DNA of 64,000 nucleotides from Margaritifera margaritifera. Taxonomy: Eukaryota; Mollusca; Bivalvia; Unionida; Margaritiferidae. Location of the stretch: the NCBI GenBank assembly GCA_029931535.1, contig JAQPZY010001232.1:1364001-1428000 (forward strand). The letters run 5' to 3'. Position 1 is the stretch's first letter; the number at the start of each line of letters is the position of its first letter. Under the pieces are notes generated by a model, which searched no databases, was not told the origin of the DNA, and worked only from the letters and a program-made list of their open reading frames with translations. The position numbers and the translations under genes were made by a program. Shown here piece by piece: positions 1-12,700 of this stretch.

Positions 1-527
1 CAAAAACTTAAGGAAGATAGTCCATTCCCAATAAATATAAATCTGTTCCATAAGATAAAAGATGAAAGTGTTAAATAGATATGTTAAAACTCCTTAAAAT
101 GTTTGTATAATTAGCAACTCCAGTCAAATTATTTTAATACGTAAAAAATGAATGAAGCTTATTCCAAATTTTAAAGCTCATTGAATCCTCTTCAGAACAG
201 TTTAAATTATCAAGATATCTCTACTAGAACCAAAGTTACATTAACTTTAAGTTGACAAAAATTGAGTCATTTTTAGAATTTTTTGTCTTGTATAATGCCT
301 GGTTTGACTTGCTCAATGACACATATCTGAAACCAAAATCCAGTAATCTCCCCAGAAATTTTGGATAGCATCGGGGTACGCGTGTTTGGGTAATAAAATG
401 TTTTACAAAGCGCGCGTTAACGTCATAAAAGTGAAACAAATTAATATCAATGAAATAAAAAGAAGTGCATATATTTACATAGTGTTTTTTATTTACCTAT
501 GTTATAACAGTAACAACAATGCATATC

Positions 528-1311
528 TCATTTATTTCTTAATTTAAATGATATTCGTCTTTTCTTCTTTTCACCATATAAACTGACTGCAACATCACAA
601 TTAAAGTCTTTTAAGGGTTGTCCTTCAGTACTGATTGTCATCAGGTAGTTCAGTAACCTCTGTGACAACCTGTTCCTTAAACACTCTTAATTCTATTCAT
701 CGAGGAGAATGACCTTTCACAATCTGAAAAAATGGAAAATAAAATTTTTTAATGGATGTACAAAAAAGAGACGACAAGTATACCTGAATCCTAATTAAGT
801 TAATTATCAAGGAAAAATTCTTCAGGAATCAAGACAGTGGTGTGTTTTACAATGATCATTACAGAATAAGATAATACATATTCCTTTCCATTAGGAACAA
901 TATATCAAAGTGTTTGCTATTTTTAAGCTAAAATATTGTTCAAATTTAAAACTGTTTTATTTACCTGCTGTTGAGGTAAAACTGGAAGATAAAGATTGTT
1001 CCGTTTATTACTTGGATAGACAGAAAAGAGAAATGAGAAATTAATAGGGCAGCACTCACGTAAGTTAGCAATATGGAAAACTTACCATCCGATCCAGCAA
1101 TTTCCACCCAAGGGAATAACGTCTTCCATTCATTATTAAATCCCGTCCTTCGTTTCTTGATATCATTCTTTTTGGAAATCATGCTGGCGCTATCGGAATC
1201 AGAATCACTGCCACTATTCGTAATGCCAATTTCTGATTGTCGTAACCAGGCCAACATGGGGCTAGCCGGGCGCTGGGTAATTTTTCGTTTCTTGGAAGGT
1301 GGTGTGTTCAT
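528..1311 (-). pseudogene. hAT/ZNF862-like transposase-derived gene, internally deleted
   Basis: Two coding pieces lie on the minus strand. The first runs 1311 to 1086, starts with ATG and ends at a GT donor (TAAG follows). It encodes a basic Ser/Asp-rich N-terminus and then an FNNEWKTLFPW stretch like the segment before the BED/TTF-type finger of hAT-derived ZNF862/KIAA1586 proteins. The second begins after an AG acceptor at 723 and ends at a stop at 528-530. It carries the hAT C-terminal dimerisation signature (ERSFSSMNRIKS, then a leucine-rich helix), but the frame breaks near 688. The catalytic middle expected in this family (several hundred residues) is absent. A TATATATA stretch at about 1374-1383 lies just upstream of the start. 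I read it as a dead or domesticated fragment; the family assignment is from motifs only. Confidence 0.6.
1086..1311 (-). CDS. First exon of the hAT-derived gene
   Basis: Open from the ATG at 1311 to a splice donor at 1085-1084. The peptide has a Lys/Arg-rich start (PPSKKRKITQR), possibly a nuclear localisation signal, a Ser-Asp repeat, and the FNNEWKTLFPW motif immediately before the donor. Beyond the donor the frame becomes hydrophobic and non-family-like, which supports splicing here. Confidence 0.5.
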
Positions 1312-1855
1312 TTTTCACAATAATTTTTAATTTAATCGGTGTAACTGCTTTGGCTGTTAATGAAAACGACTGACATATATATAAGACACTACCAGTAGAC
1401 TCCATTGTTGCTGGCCAATCACGTGACTAGGTGCAGACGAAACCCTCACCAAAGGTCGCGCACCAGCGGTCATGCAAGCCAGATACAAAGGATAATGGTT
1501 AAGTGAGTGAGCAATTATCCTGGATTATCTTAATAAAATACCCTAGTAGAGGTAAGAACAGGTGTCATTTGAGTGAGGCTTTGAATTAGGTGACAGGATG
1601 TTTGTTTAACAGATTAATTTTATAAGGGTAGTGGAAAACATCAAAGCGTAACGGCACAAGAGCATAGCGTAGCGGCAGGTTCTAAGCGTCGGGGGTTATC
1701 GGAGTTTGAAACGATAGCGTAGTGGGCCCGCTACGGTAAAAAGCCCTCGGGAGAACGCTGAAATCTTTTTTATTTTTAAAGATATTGCTATGAAATTTGG
1801 CATTCCTATGTAAATTTTCCTGCTGAATGCATTTTTGCTGTCAGATATCTTGTAT

Positions 1856-1986
1856 GTGTAGGTCAGTGGTTCCCAAACTTTTTTGATTGCGACCCTAAAC
1901 ACCATCTTTTGTGACCCAAAATGCAGTACTGGTATAGGGTCATGAGGGTCCTCGCGACCCAGGGTTCGGGAACCACTGGTGTAGGT
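1856..1986. mobile_element. hAT-type MITE, 115 bp, with 8-bp target duplication
   Basis: The element spans 1864-1978. It starts CAGTGGTTCCC and ends with the near reverse complement GGGAACCACTG. The flanks are identical 8-mers, GTGTAGGT, at 1856-1863 and 1979-1986. CAG..CTG ends with an 8-bp duplication are the hAT superfamily hallmark. There is no coding capacity, so it was mobilised in trans. Confidence 0.9.
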
Positions 1987-2299
1987 GGTAATGAGTTAAC
2001 TAAGAAATATTATGTACAAATTCTGCCATCGTATTTGCAAACTTTGTAACTAGGTATATATAGTACATTATGATATATAAAGAATAAACTACTTGTCTGT
2101 TCTCTTTTTTTGTATATCACTCTGGTTTGAGTTCCTGTGTATTTACATTTAAATATTCCATTATTATCAAAAGTATATTTCTCTGAACAACTCAAAGACA
2201 CTCTGAATTTCCTTAAAATCTTGAATGAAGCACTGTCATCCCAAGTTCACACAGTGTAGTACAAATCCTTGTTTTTCAAGACAAACTGTTTTTTCACTG

Positions 2300-3175
2300 T
2301 TTGTTTGTCTTCCCATGTCCAGTGATATGTTTGCAAACAGTCTGAATGACAGGTGAAACCTTTTCAATCGCAATTTCTAGCCCTGCTAGTTGAAGAACAC
2401 ACAAGCGAATGTTATCAGTGTATGTACCATTTGCATTTTTTGTTCTTTAATTAAATGCAAGACGTTCTTGCAGGTCAATAATTTCCAGCTGTAAATGATC
2501 AAGTTTATTGCACTTTTGATGCAAAAGTAACTTCAAATTCAAGAACAACTCATTTGTCTGATCAGCCATATGAGTTTGTATACAAGTTCTTGAACTTTTT
2601 AAGTCATTCCTAAGATAACTTACATTTTTTTTAGATTTTTTCTTCTGCTCACTCTTCAGGAGTAGTTATAACTTTTCTTGATTTTGTGATTTTTAAGAAA
2701 GAGAATCATTTTGCAGTTTAAGGAAACTAAACTTTTGATTCTGTTGTAGTTTTGCTTCTGTTACCTTTACGAGTCTCTTGTTTCTCTTCATCAGTCTGTG
2801 AGTTCACATTTAAATTTAATCTAGCTATGCATACTTTTTCCATCTTTGGTTCCTGTAAACATGACCTTGAATTTATGCTTTCCTCAGATACATATTGAAT
2901 GTTATTTGATGATTCACAGATTGCTAATTGAGCTTCATTTCTCAGGATTACTGGTGGTTTAAACAATTTCTCCAAGCTGTCAGTTACATTTTTGAAACCT
3001 GCATCTTTTTTCTTATGGTCTAATTTACTTCTCTGTTCACAAAGTCGTGTGATTTTTGATTCACTGTATTGAATGTTGGGTCCAACTTTAAAACCACATT
3101 AATAAGCTCACTAGCAGCTCTGTTTGACTTCTCAAGGAAAGTTTTGATTTCTAGTACAACTCTATTTTTGAAGAT
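2300..3175 (-). pseudogene. Decayed coiled-coil ORF of unknown family
   Basis: Read on the minus strand, protein-like sequence continues through several frames. It starts with RVVLEIKTFLEKSNRAASEL near 3170, passes a Lys/Glu-rich stretch (2985-3060) and an open segment at 2727-2975, and ends with NIRLCVLQLAGLEIAIEKV near 2350-2400. Frameshifts and stops separate the pieces. The heptad-like leucines suggest a coiled coil. I do not recognise the family. The style resembles accessory ORFs of DNA transposons common in mollusc genomes, but this is only an impression. Confidence 0.35.
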
Positions 3176-3309
3176 ACGATATAGGTTTTTGTTCATGGAT
3201 GTGGTTCAATATCTTTTTTTGTCGAATCATATTTCTGGCAGAAGGGGCCTGGATAATCCATTCTGAATGGCAAAAAGGACCAAAAGTCCAGAACAGCTTG
3301 GAATATCTG

Positions 3310-3576
3310 TACAACTCTTCCTCGTTATAATGCAGTAGTTGGGGTCCATAACCACTGACCGCATTATGCACCGAACTGCATTATATTGAGAACCGTGATA
3401 TGTACTCAACCATGATATATTGAGAATAGTGTAATATACACTATCAAAATGTGTTAAATAATGGTGTATTGAAAAGAAAATAAAGATATAAGACTAAGTT
3501 TCACCTTGTTTTTTTTCAACCTATATTGTTCAGAATCGTGTTATAACGAGGTGCATTATAATGGGGAAGATCTGTA
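3310..3576. mobile_element. pogo/Tc1-like MITE with imperfect TIRs
   Basis: The left end (TACAACTCTTCCTCGTTATA, 3310-3329) and the reverse complement of the right end (TACAGATCTTCCCCATTATA, ending at 3576) match at most positions, giving a TIR of about 27 bp. The outer TA is compatible with a TA target duplication, and the CCCGTTATAA-like end resembles pogo/Tigger TIRs. No ORF is present. Confidence 0.55.
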
Positions 3577-6569
3577 TTACCAGGATAGCTTGCATTTACA
3601 TCAATCTAAAAAAAGGACCAACTGTTGTACTTTATATAAATATATGTGTACTTTATATAAATATATAATAAAAGAAAAAATCACAATTTTTAAAGGGAGT
3701 GTGTAATTTTCATTCATAATGAAAACAATTATTATTATTAATTTAAAATCATTTTATTATTTTTAATAACAGTTTACCATAAAAAAAGAAGAAAAAGAAC
3801 GAAGGATAAACTAGCGAATTTAAACTATTGAACTATATATAAGAATAATTTAATGGGGGTGTAATTTGTATAGCTTCATAGCATACATCATACATGAATA
3901 TTCAAAACAATTGTTGTAATTCACAGTTTATAATCATTACAATGTTTTTAACTGAATGGTAAAGAAAAACAACCAAATAAAACCCAATAATAATGAACTC
4001 GCAAATTATTTTATTTGAATGAGAAAACAAATTCAATACATTAACTGCAGTTTTGAATGTTTATGAAGAACGATTGTCTTGAGGAAATGGCAAAAATGTC
4101 AAGCATCAAGACTGCATTTAAAATATATGAATAATTGCTACAAGTCAGTTTACATCATTTTATTTCTAGCTGTAAGTAATAACAACTATATTGTGAACAT
4201 TTATTGATCAATATGGTGTCAAACTATTGGCTAAAAACGTTTGTTTACTTGTAAAATATTCAAGATGGCATCCATACCACACAATCAGCAAAGTTGAAAA
4301 ATTCGAAAGTTTCTTACCTTTGAAGCCAAGTCCGGTACACTTAATCTCATTTGCAATGCATGTTTTATGTATCAAATTAAAGATTGGAATGTGTAGAATC
4401 CAATGGATTGTGAATAATATTTATATACTTTGAGGATCGCATATGATTGATAGTTAAATTTGCATAAAACTATCTTCGGCATGGATCATCATATTTTAAT
4501 TCTTCAAGTTCTGCGCTCGCAGTCATTCAGTTTTCTGTTTGGCTGGAAAATCTCATGAATATTCACATTCATTAACTCAGTCACATAATTTTCCAAATGA
4601 ACAACACGTTACACCTGAGTCACTGAACTACTGATTTTGTACAGGAAGTGGAATTTACCTATAATTTACTTTCCAACCTGTGATAAAGTGTAAATCTAAA
4701 TAAATGACACTAACAAATCATACATATTTAGAAAGATAATTGTATTGGCTTTTATACATATTTCATATATATTGTATAGCCTTCTCTAATGAAGAAAGTT
4801 AATAACATATGGAAAAAGTGTAGTGACCATGTTATGCAGTGACAATGCCAGGGGATATATGCTCTGTACTGTGGTTGCTAATAAAATAAAAGATAAGGTA
4901 ACAAAAAATATAATATCCTTACAATATAGGGTCAACATTATTTATGCAACAAAACCTGATTTGAGCAGCCTCTGCTATCAGTAACCACCTGTCATTTGCG
5001 ACCAAAACTGACGTTAACAGATATTATTTTATTATATAAATACACTATTAAGAGCAGCCACCTGCTGAATCCAAGCAGTAGCCATGTTTTTTTGGCAAGC
5101 ATGTGCCTGAACACTGCCATGAATGACTGCATCGCACACCAGTTATAAAGACTACTGCCCTTTTATTTATTCCATTTTAACCACAATTGCTGAGAAAAGT
5201 GTCAAGGTGGATTGCAGATTGTTGTGAACCCAGATGAAGAAAAAAAAAAAGTTTAGTCTGGCTACTGGTTTCCTTAACCTACAGGTCGTGTCTTTTCCTA
5301 CTGAACATAAACCAGACTAAAATATATGCATCACTAACCACCATTGTAGTACAGACATCCAAGTAAATCCCCATTGTGATTTACCAATCTTAATTTAAAG
5401 GAAGTATTGATGGATATACTTAGCTCAGATTCTTGTATTGTTTCTTTCCTTGTTGTGAAAATCCAACACATTTTTTCACCCAACTTTCACTGTAGCACAT
5501 TGAGTACATTGTTTGGTTTGTCTATGGAGTTAATAAGTTATGCCTAGGATGAATCAGGTCTTAATAAGTTGCTATCATTTTCTGGATGAGTTCATCCTAT
5601 GGTCATTGTAAAAGTTTCTGTTTTTTGTTGCTTTATTGATGTTGCAGTTATAACAATCCACACACTAAGCCGAAAGTGACACTGTCAGAGATCTCATCAT
5701 CTGTCCACTGCAGTATGTCAGTTACATTGTTTGTTTATCGAGTTAATCCATTAATTGGCTTTTGTCTCTAAATTTATTGTTTCTGCAGGAGTTAATTCTG
5801 TCTTTTGATTGAATTGGTACATACATGTATATATTCCAAGGTCTGATCTTAACCACTACAGTCATTATTATGACTGTCACGGATATGGTAACATCATCAC
5901 AAATAAAATGAATGTTTTGTGATAGGTGTATATCTTTATTATATATAATTATTTTTAGATAAATTAATGTAATACCTTACCAAAAACTATGAATAAATAA
6001 TCAAATATATATGCAGTCATTGTGGGTATTCTTCCTTCTTAAACCCAGTTGAAATTTGACCTTGAAAACTGACCTTAATGCACAGGTCTGTGATGAGAGA
6101 CCACCTTTTTTGAGAGACCACATTTTGTTGGCAAAATAGGTAGTGTCTCAAGACAGGTTTTTCTGTATCAACTACATTGTTTTAAAAAGTTCTTTGAAAC
6201 ATTGCATTACACTGCAATGACAGTGAATCTACCTCAGGCATAGCTTTTTCAGGTCAGACAGAGTGCTTCATGGATCACTGTCTTGATATACATTGAACAT
6301 AATGTAAGGATATTTTATGATGTCCTTTGTTCTTTTAGCAAGTAAAATGGTTCATAGTAAATGCATATGTTACTTTCATGTGTATTTGAAGATACTTTCA
6401 TGTGTATTTGAAGAAGCTTTATCAGTGTTAGTTTTAGTGTAAATTTATTCTTGTCATTTGTCCTCATGGCTTTCTTCATGACATTGCAGAAATAACATCC
6501 AAAAGTTTATGCAAGACACAAAGTTATTTAGATATATTTTTCATTGTAGCTAATTTGACTTTTTGAATT
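3577..6569. other. AT-rich intergenic or intronic DNA, no gene seen
   Basis: No credible coding sequence: the longest open stretch (4227-4433) is AT-rich and lacks any motif. Two short segments, near 4944 and near 6145, are loosely inverted copies of each other (AAAACCTG.. and ..CAGGTTTTT) and may be ends of an old element. The upstream BCKDHB exons were not found here and probably lie outside the window. Confidence 0.4.
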
Positions 6570-6580
6570 GCATAATTTCA

Positions 6581-6826
6581 ATGCGGCCCCAGGTGGCCAA
6601 GTGGTCTAAGGTGCTTGCCTTTACATATCACTGACATCTCACCACTGTCTGTGGGGGTTCGAGTCTCGGGCTCAGCCAACGTGGGTGTGTGAGAAAGCTT
6701 GCCAGTAGCTTCCTGTGGGTTGGTGGTTCTTCCCAGAGTTTTCCCGGGTTATTCCTCTACCAGATACACTGGCTGCCATGTATAGCCTATCATGTGCTGA
6801 AAAATGGTGTTAAGCCCACAACAACA
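6581..6826 (+). mobile_element. tRNA-derived SINE with 11-bp target duplication
   Basis: The head has a box A-like TGGCCAAGTGG and a box B-like GGTTCGAGTCT at tRNA spacing. A tRNA-unrelated body follows, ending in ACAACAAC. Identical 11-mers GCATAATTTCA at 6570-6580 and 6827-6837 flank it, a LINE-machinery target duplication. It lies just upstream of a BCKDHB exon. Confidence 0.85.
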
Positions 6827-7073
6827 GCATAATTTCAGTAAGCATCCAATATTGACTGTTTGAGCTAGAAAACTAAAGTTTAAAAATATTATTATTTTCT
6901 AAGTTTATGAAGCAACATTGAACATATTTAATGTACATGATGCAGATTGATAATTTGGTCATTTTATGTTGGTTAAAAATGTTCTGGATTTACTGCATTT
7001 GTGAAGATTTAATGAAAAGTAAATATTAGTATTTACATGTCCATTTAAAAAAATTTTAAAACTCTTTTTCCAG

Positions 7074-7363
7074 GGAAAGATAGAGTATTCAACACACCAC
7101 TGAGTGAACAGGGCATTGTAGCATTTGGTATTGGTTTGGCTGTAGTTGGTGCCACAGCTATTGCAGAAATCCAATTTGCAGACTACATATTTCCTGCATA
7201 TGACCAACTTGTCAATGAGGCCGCTAAGTTCCGGTACAGAACAGGGAACCTGTTTGACTGCGGGAAGCTGACAGTGAGGGCTCCCTGTGGAGCAGTTGGG
7301 CATGGAGCCATATACCATTCACAGAGTGTTGAGGCTCAATTTGCCCACACTGCGGGGTTAAAG
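7074..7363 (+). CDS. BCKDHB: BCKDHB exon (pyrimidine-binding domain)
   Basis: Begins after CCAG at 7070-7073 inside a Gly codon and ends at AAG before GTAAAT. It encodes [14 protein letters not shown] through FAHTAGLK, the part of E1-beta that helps bind the cofactor at the alpha/beta interface. Confidence 0.93.
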
Positions 7364-9677
7364 GTAAATGAATTATGAAGTTTGGTAAGGTTAAAGTCTC
7401 TTCAGTATCCTCTGAATTACTCATATATTCAGAGCTTATTTAAGTTAACATAGCTTGAAGTTACTCGAGTACATGACTCTTTCTGAATTGGAAACCAGTC
7501 CATCACAGGTTCACACACACACACACAGAGCAGATGCTCTTATCTGTATACTGGTTGGTTGACTGAATAAATGTGACTGAGTTAAGAGCATAGCAGAAAT
7601 GACCAATGTGGGACGTGAACCCATAACCTTCTGATCCTGAATCTAGACTTTTAATCACTAGGCCACCATCTTTCATTAGAGTTTGTAGTGATTGCTATTA
7701 TGCTGTTGTCCCTAATCCTAGGATCCTGTCATTTCCAATTCTTTGCTCTTTTTCTCTCTTTTCATGTCCCATCATGAATCTACCATGGGCATACAGTTTT
7801 GCCCATGTTAAAGTTATGTTTCACATTTCTGGTCAGTTTTCAGGCACTGAGATAGAGTATTCATACTCAATGAACACATTTTAACTTTTGAAAGGGAATA
7901 GAGTCTCAAAGTTCAAGCACATCCATAATTCTCAGAGTTCATGTACCTTATCTTTGTTATTATCCCCTAAGTATTAATGGGGGGGGGGGGGTATAGCTAT
8001 TGCTATGTCAGTCTATCTCTCTGTCTACCCATCTGTCTGTAAACCTATTTGTTTCCAGAGCATAACTTAACCACACTTGTTAAAAGTTGTTTAGAGGTGC
8101 CGTTTGATACATCAAAATTTCCACATACAATATTTTGTATGTTACCATGGAAACAAAGTGTAGCATAAGTAGTATATGAATTGAGAGTACTGAACCATAG
8201 GGTAGTAACAGAAGTAGTATAAAGATTGAGATTGTGTAGCATGGGGTACTTTCAGTTGGAGTCTTTACATAAGTGAGGGACCGGGGGGGATGTGTAACAC
8301 CTGACAGAGGAACTTGAGTCAGGAGGTAGACCAAGGTACTGAAAGGACCTAAAATGACCAAAACCAAACTCCTGAAAGGAACAAAAAATGAGGCCCTATA
8401 TGGGTAATTGAGATTTTCAGAATATGCAAATATAATGTAAGATTTCTTGTCAAAAGCATTTTAATTAGAGTTTGCTTAATTATATGAAAGAGTATAGATG
8501 TACTCAAAGGATGTCAGATAATTACTATCTTTGCTAACTAGTATAAATGGTTTTAAGCTGTCTTTTAGCTTTTTTCACCCCCTTTCTGAAATTTTTTCAA
8601 CCTGTTGTTCCATTCATGGACTTAACATGATACTTTAAACTCTTGTTTAAATTCCACTTTACAATGAACACTGGTTGCTCAAAAAATGACAATTATAAGA
8701 CATCTTTTAGAAATGTTTAAAAACACTACGAATAACCTATTATGTATCTGTGCAATATTTGTATTTGTATATTATGCTTTTGTAAATGGTCATTTCTTAA
8801 AAAATTGTTATGTTTACATGCATATTATTAATCAAACTCCCACTGATATTTACATCATCAGATTGGAATTTTTTATGTATCTAAACATATGAATATCCTT
8901 CATTTTGGTTCAGTTTGATCATTATACATCAAAACCTGCATTAGAGGACACTTTAATAGAAGGACACCTGCTAACAGAAGAAAATATGAATAAACCCTTT
9001 TCTTAATTTTACCTACACTACGTTAGCATGTGGCAGTTTAGTGTTTATTTTGTAAAGAAGTGCCCATCAAAGACAAAAGACATGTTGACATTTTTGTTTC
9101 CATGCTGGTGTTGATTTCAAATAAATTGCTTTGAGCTGTGTGTCAGTCACTCTGCTCCTATTGCTTGCTAAGACAGAATTCAACTTTCATTGGTCAACAG
9201 TCGAAGCTGGGTGGAGTTTCAATGCACACATTGTCCCAGCTGGAACAAGGTTACACATGTACTACAGGTAGCTAGCTGACATTTAAAAAAATAACAACAA
9301 AAAAACACTCTTCGGGTCGAAGCAACAGAGTTGCAAACATTTAAACATGTTTCAGTTTCAATTGTAATTATTATTTTGTGTTGAAATAACGTCATAACAT
9401 ATACCATATTAATTCCCATCTAGTTTATTTTATTCAAAGTGTGGGGTATCATGTATTTGCTTTGTATATAATCCATTTTAACCGCACTAACTTCATTTCT
9501 GGTTATTCATGTGCGAGTTGTTTACCATCCAAAATCTTAATATTCTTGTGCCAGATAAAAATAGAAAGACTCCAAAACAAACAGATACCAATATAAAGTT
9601 ATACCAATGTTGTTTTTTCTTCAGTAATCTTTTTTTTTCACAATGAAATTGGAGATTATATATGGTGTGCTTATATA

Positions 9678-9717
<40 letters not shown>

Positions 9718-12700
9718 AAAGTTAAATTTCAGGAGATCTGATTATATTACATACATATTATGAAGTATATACCAATTTGAGAATGGAAGCAGGAGGCTAC
9801 AGTTGCCCTGCTATTCTATCAACTTTCCATTTGTACATTACAAAAATCTCTCGCTCTCTCTCCATGTGTACAGAAGAAGTATGAGTTTGTTTGGACAATA
9901 TTTTAGGGTAGTGAATGATGATACTCTTGTCGGTATTCAATGACAACAACAACAACAATTTTGTCAGCAGTAACATCAGCAGCAAATAACTGGCAAAATT
10001 AGTGATTTCACATGACCAGTATATCCTTGGTTTTGGCAACATTCATATCCTTTCAGAATTTATGTGTTATATCTTTTGTTGTTGTTATTGTTGTTGTTGT
10101 TGTAATGATCTTCTTTGAGTGCACTCAATTAACTTAGAGAAAAGAGTTCACACGTTACATTCTGTAGCTGAAATCTGGTAATACCAATTTCGCTGTAAGA
10201 AAGCAGTTGGGGACAGTATGCAACAGGGTGGAGACTGGCCTGCAGAGACATAATATTGATTGGTCATCATGCTGCATTGGGATGTTTCAGATTGACAGGT
10301 GTTGATATGTACCATGGACAACTGTAAAGATTGTCGCCTTGGGGGCATCATAGGCTGGTACTTAATAGCAAAGTTAACACTATAATTGCCACAGGTATAT
10401 TTAATCCATATGTCAAGGACACGCATCCACAGAGGACAAAATTGTATGCTCTCTTCAATGTTAATTATAGACAGGTTTCCATGGAGTTTATATTGGTGAC
10501 TTATCCCACCCAAAGCAGGTACTCTTTTACCACTGGAAACTCCCAGACATCTTTTGCAGATGAATTTTTCCTGTTGCAGGTGGTGATTCCTCGAGGACCA
10601 ATTCAAGCAAAAGGGTTGCTGTTGAGCTGTATATGGGATGAAAATCCCTGCATCTTCTTGGAGCCTAAAATTTTGTACAGATCTGCAATTGAAGAGGTTC
10701 CTATTAATAAATACGCTATCCCTTTGTCTCAAGCTGAGGTTATTTTAGAAGGTAAAATTATACATTTGGCTGTAGTTGTCAAAAATCTAATGCAATTTAA
10801 AGGGTGCAATTGCACACCTTCATGCTTTTTCCATAAAAGTCTGATTTTCTTTTTTTTCCCCGAAAATACATCCAGGGCTCATGCTGATAATCGGCAATTT
10901 AGCAATTTCTGAGTTTTTGTTATGAAAGTAGTGAGAAAAAATTAAAATTGGCGAAAAATTTGCAGAAGAAATTTACCCCACTTGGTGCCACAAAGACAGT
11001 CATAAAGCATATGGCAAATGCAGCCAAGCAATAGATGCATAATCAGACAGAGGAATATCAGTGCCTCCGTGTAATTTGGATAGGTCAAAGTTAAACACAA
11101 AAAAGGTATGAACAGCTAGGTTTACTTTGGGTATGAGACCTCTTAATCAGAATTAATCAGCATAATTAATCACAAATTATACAAGATGGTGGTGATGCTT
11201 TGAAAATAAAAGTCCTGGTCAGTGTACATAATTATGCAAGATGGTGGTGGTGCTTTGAAAATAAAAGTCCTGGTCAGTGTACATAATTATACGAGATGGT
11301 GGTGGTGCATTGAAATAAAACTCTTGGTCAGTGTACATATGTTGAATTCCCCAATCAGGACCCACTGGATGGCTTTAAAATTAAATTAAATTGTATGCTG
11401 TTAGATTTATGATGATAATGATGTAGGGTAGTCTGATTTACAACATTGTCAGACTGTGCTTTTCATAACAACTCAAATATTGACGATGATGAGCTAATAA
11501 ATGCACTCCTTTTTTCCTAAATATAAGAAAGTACTTACCTTTCACAGGGGCAGTATATTAAACTCGGCCTTGGACTTTCATACGTCAAATATAATAATTC
11601 CAAAAAGAAAGCAGAATTTGTCTGTTGGCCCTTAACTGTCAAATTTATTATATCCATAGAGAAATGAATTCAAAACAGAACATAACTGTCCTTGCAGATT
11701 TTCCCACTTTGCCCATTTCAACCCTACACACATATATCTTTTGGCAGAAAAATGACATCAGCATATACTATGTTTAGTTCCCATAATCTGGGTGATGTTA
11801 CTTTTTTTGTCTTAAATATTACTTGTTTTCACATGCTCAGTGCTTCTATTCGGCATAAAGAAACAGAAGCAATGTTGTACAGTGTTGTTTCACCATGAAA
11901 TACATTAATTTACCTGATTACATTAACATTAGGAAATAACCTATGGATCCAGCCATCCCTGAAAGATGAAAAAAACATCTTTCCATCTATATATTGTATA
12001 GACGAAGGGAAGTAACTCCTTTAGATAAACTCCCCTTGCCCCCGCTTGTTGGCGACCTATATACCAGTTGTTTACCAGTTTAAACTTTCACTCAGACTGT
12101 TGACCATGCCTCCGAGAATCCATTGCAATTTATCAGAATTTTAGACCATCCAACATTTTGTTTCAGTGGTTTAGTAAGTCAACAGGTTGATATACCTGAT
12201 GTATACAACATTTGTGTCTTTTCAAGTGAATTTTGTAATATTTATTGCCAGTTGTTATTGTCCATGTGGTATAGATCAGTAACACTCGGATGTAGTTTTC
12301 ACAGCTGTATTTGTGTTGTGCTCTTAAACTTTGGTATATTATGCATTTCTTGTAGGTCATCTCAGTAACATGAGTTCGCCTAATTGAATAGTTTGTTTAT
12401 TTGTTGTGTGCACTTGTTTTTTCAGAGATGTCAATCAAGTGCAAGAAATGCAAGCGCTATAAAGTTGCTGAGAATATCACAAAACATGCCTTGCCTGCAC
12501 GAACTGTACATTGTCACATCCATGCAGCATGTGTGCTTTGTGGAAAGATGTATGGTCCAATGTTTTAAAAAGGCAGTTGAAGGGCCAAGAGAATATTGCA
12601 CACTCGAAATTGTTGGCAAGTTTTATGGGGATGTTGAGATGCTGCCCAACCCCCGGTGAAGATACCCAAAATGGGACCTACAGCAACGATTACTTCTGAT

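Noticed and set aside
961..1085. Hydrophobic C-terminal extension of the hAT-derived first exon
   Set aside because: Lies beyond a good GT donor and encodes unrelated hydrophobic residues; read as intron.
4944..6165. Possible 1.2-kb TIR element with AAAACCTG ends
   Set aside because: Only a short, loose end match, no target duplication and no internal support; another AAAACCTG copy near 8931 suggests a dispersed word.
10331..10579. Extension of the BCKDHB exon upstream
   Set aside because: The frame is open by chance, but a strong acceptor at 10579 and family similarity starting exactly there define the exon.
10148..10732. 194-codon minus-strand ORF
   Set aside because: Overlaps a confirmed BCKDHB exon antisense and has no domain signature.
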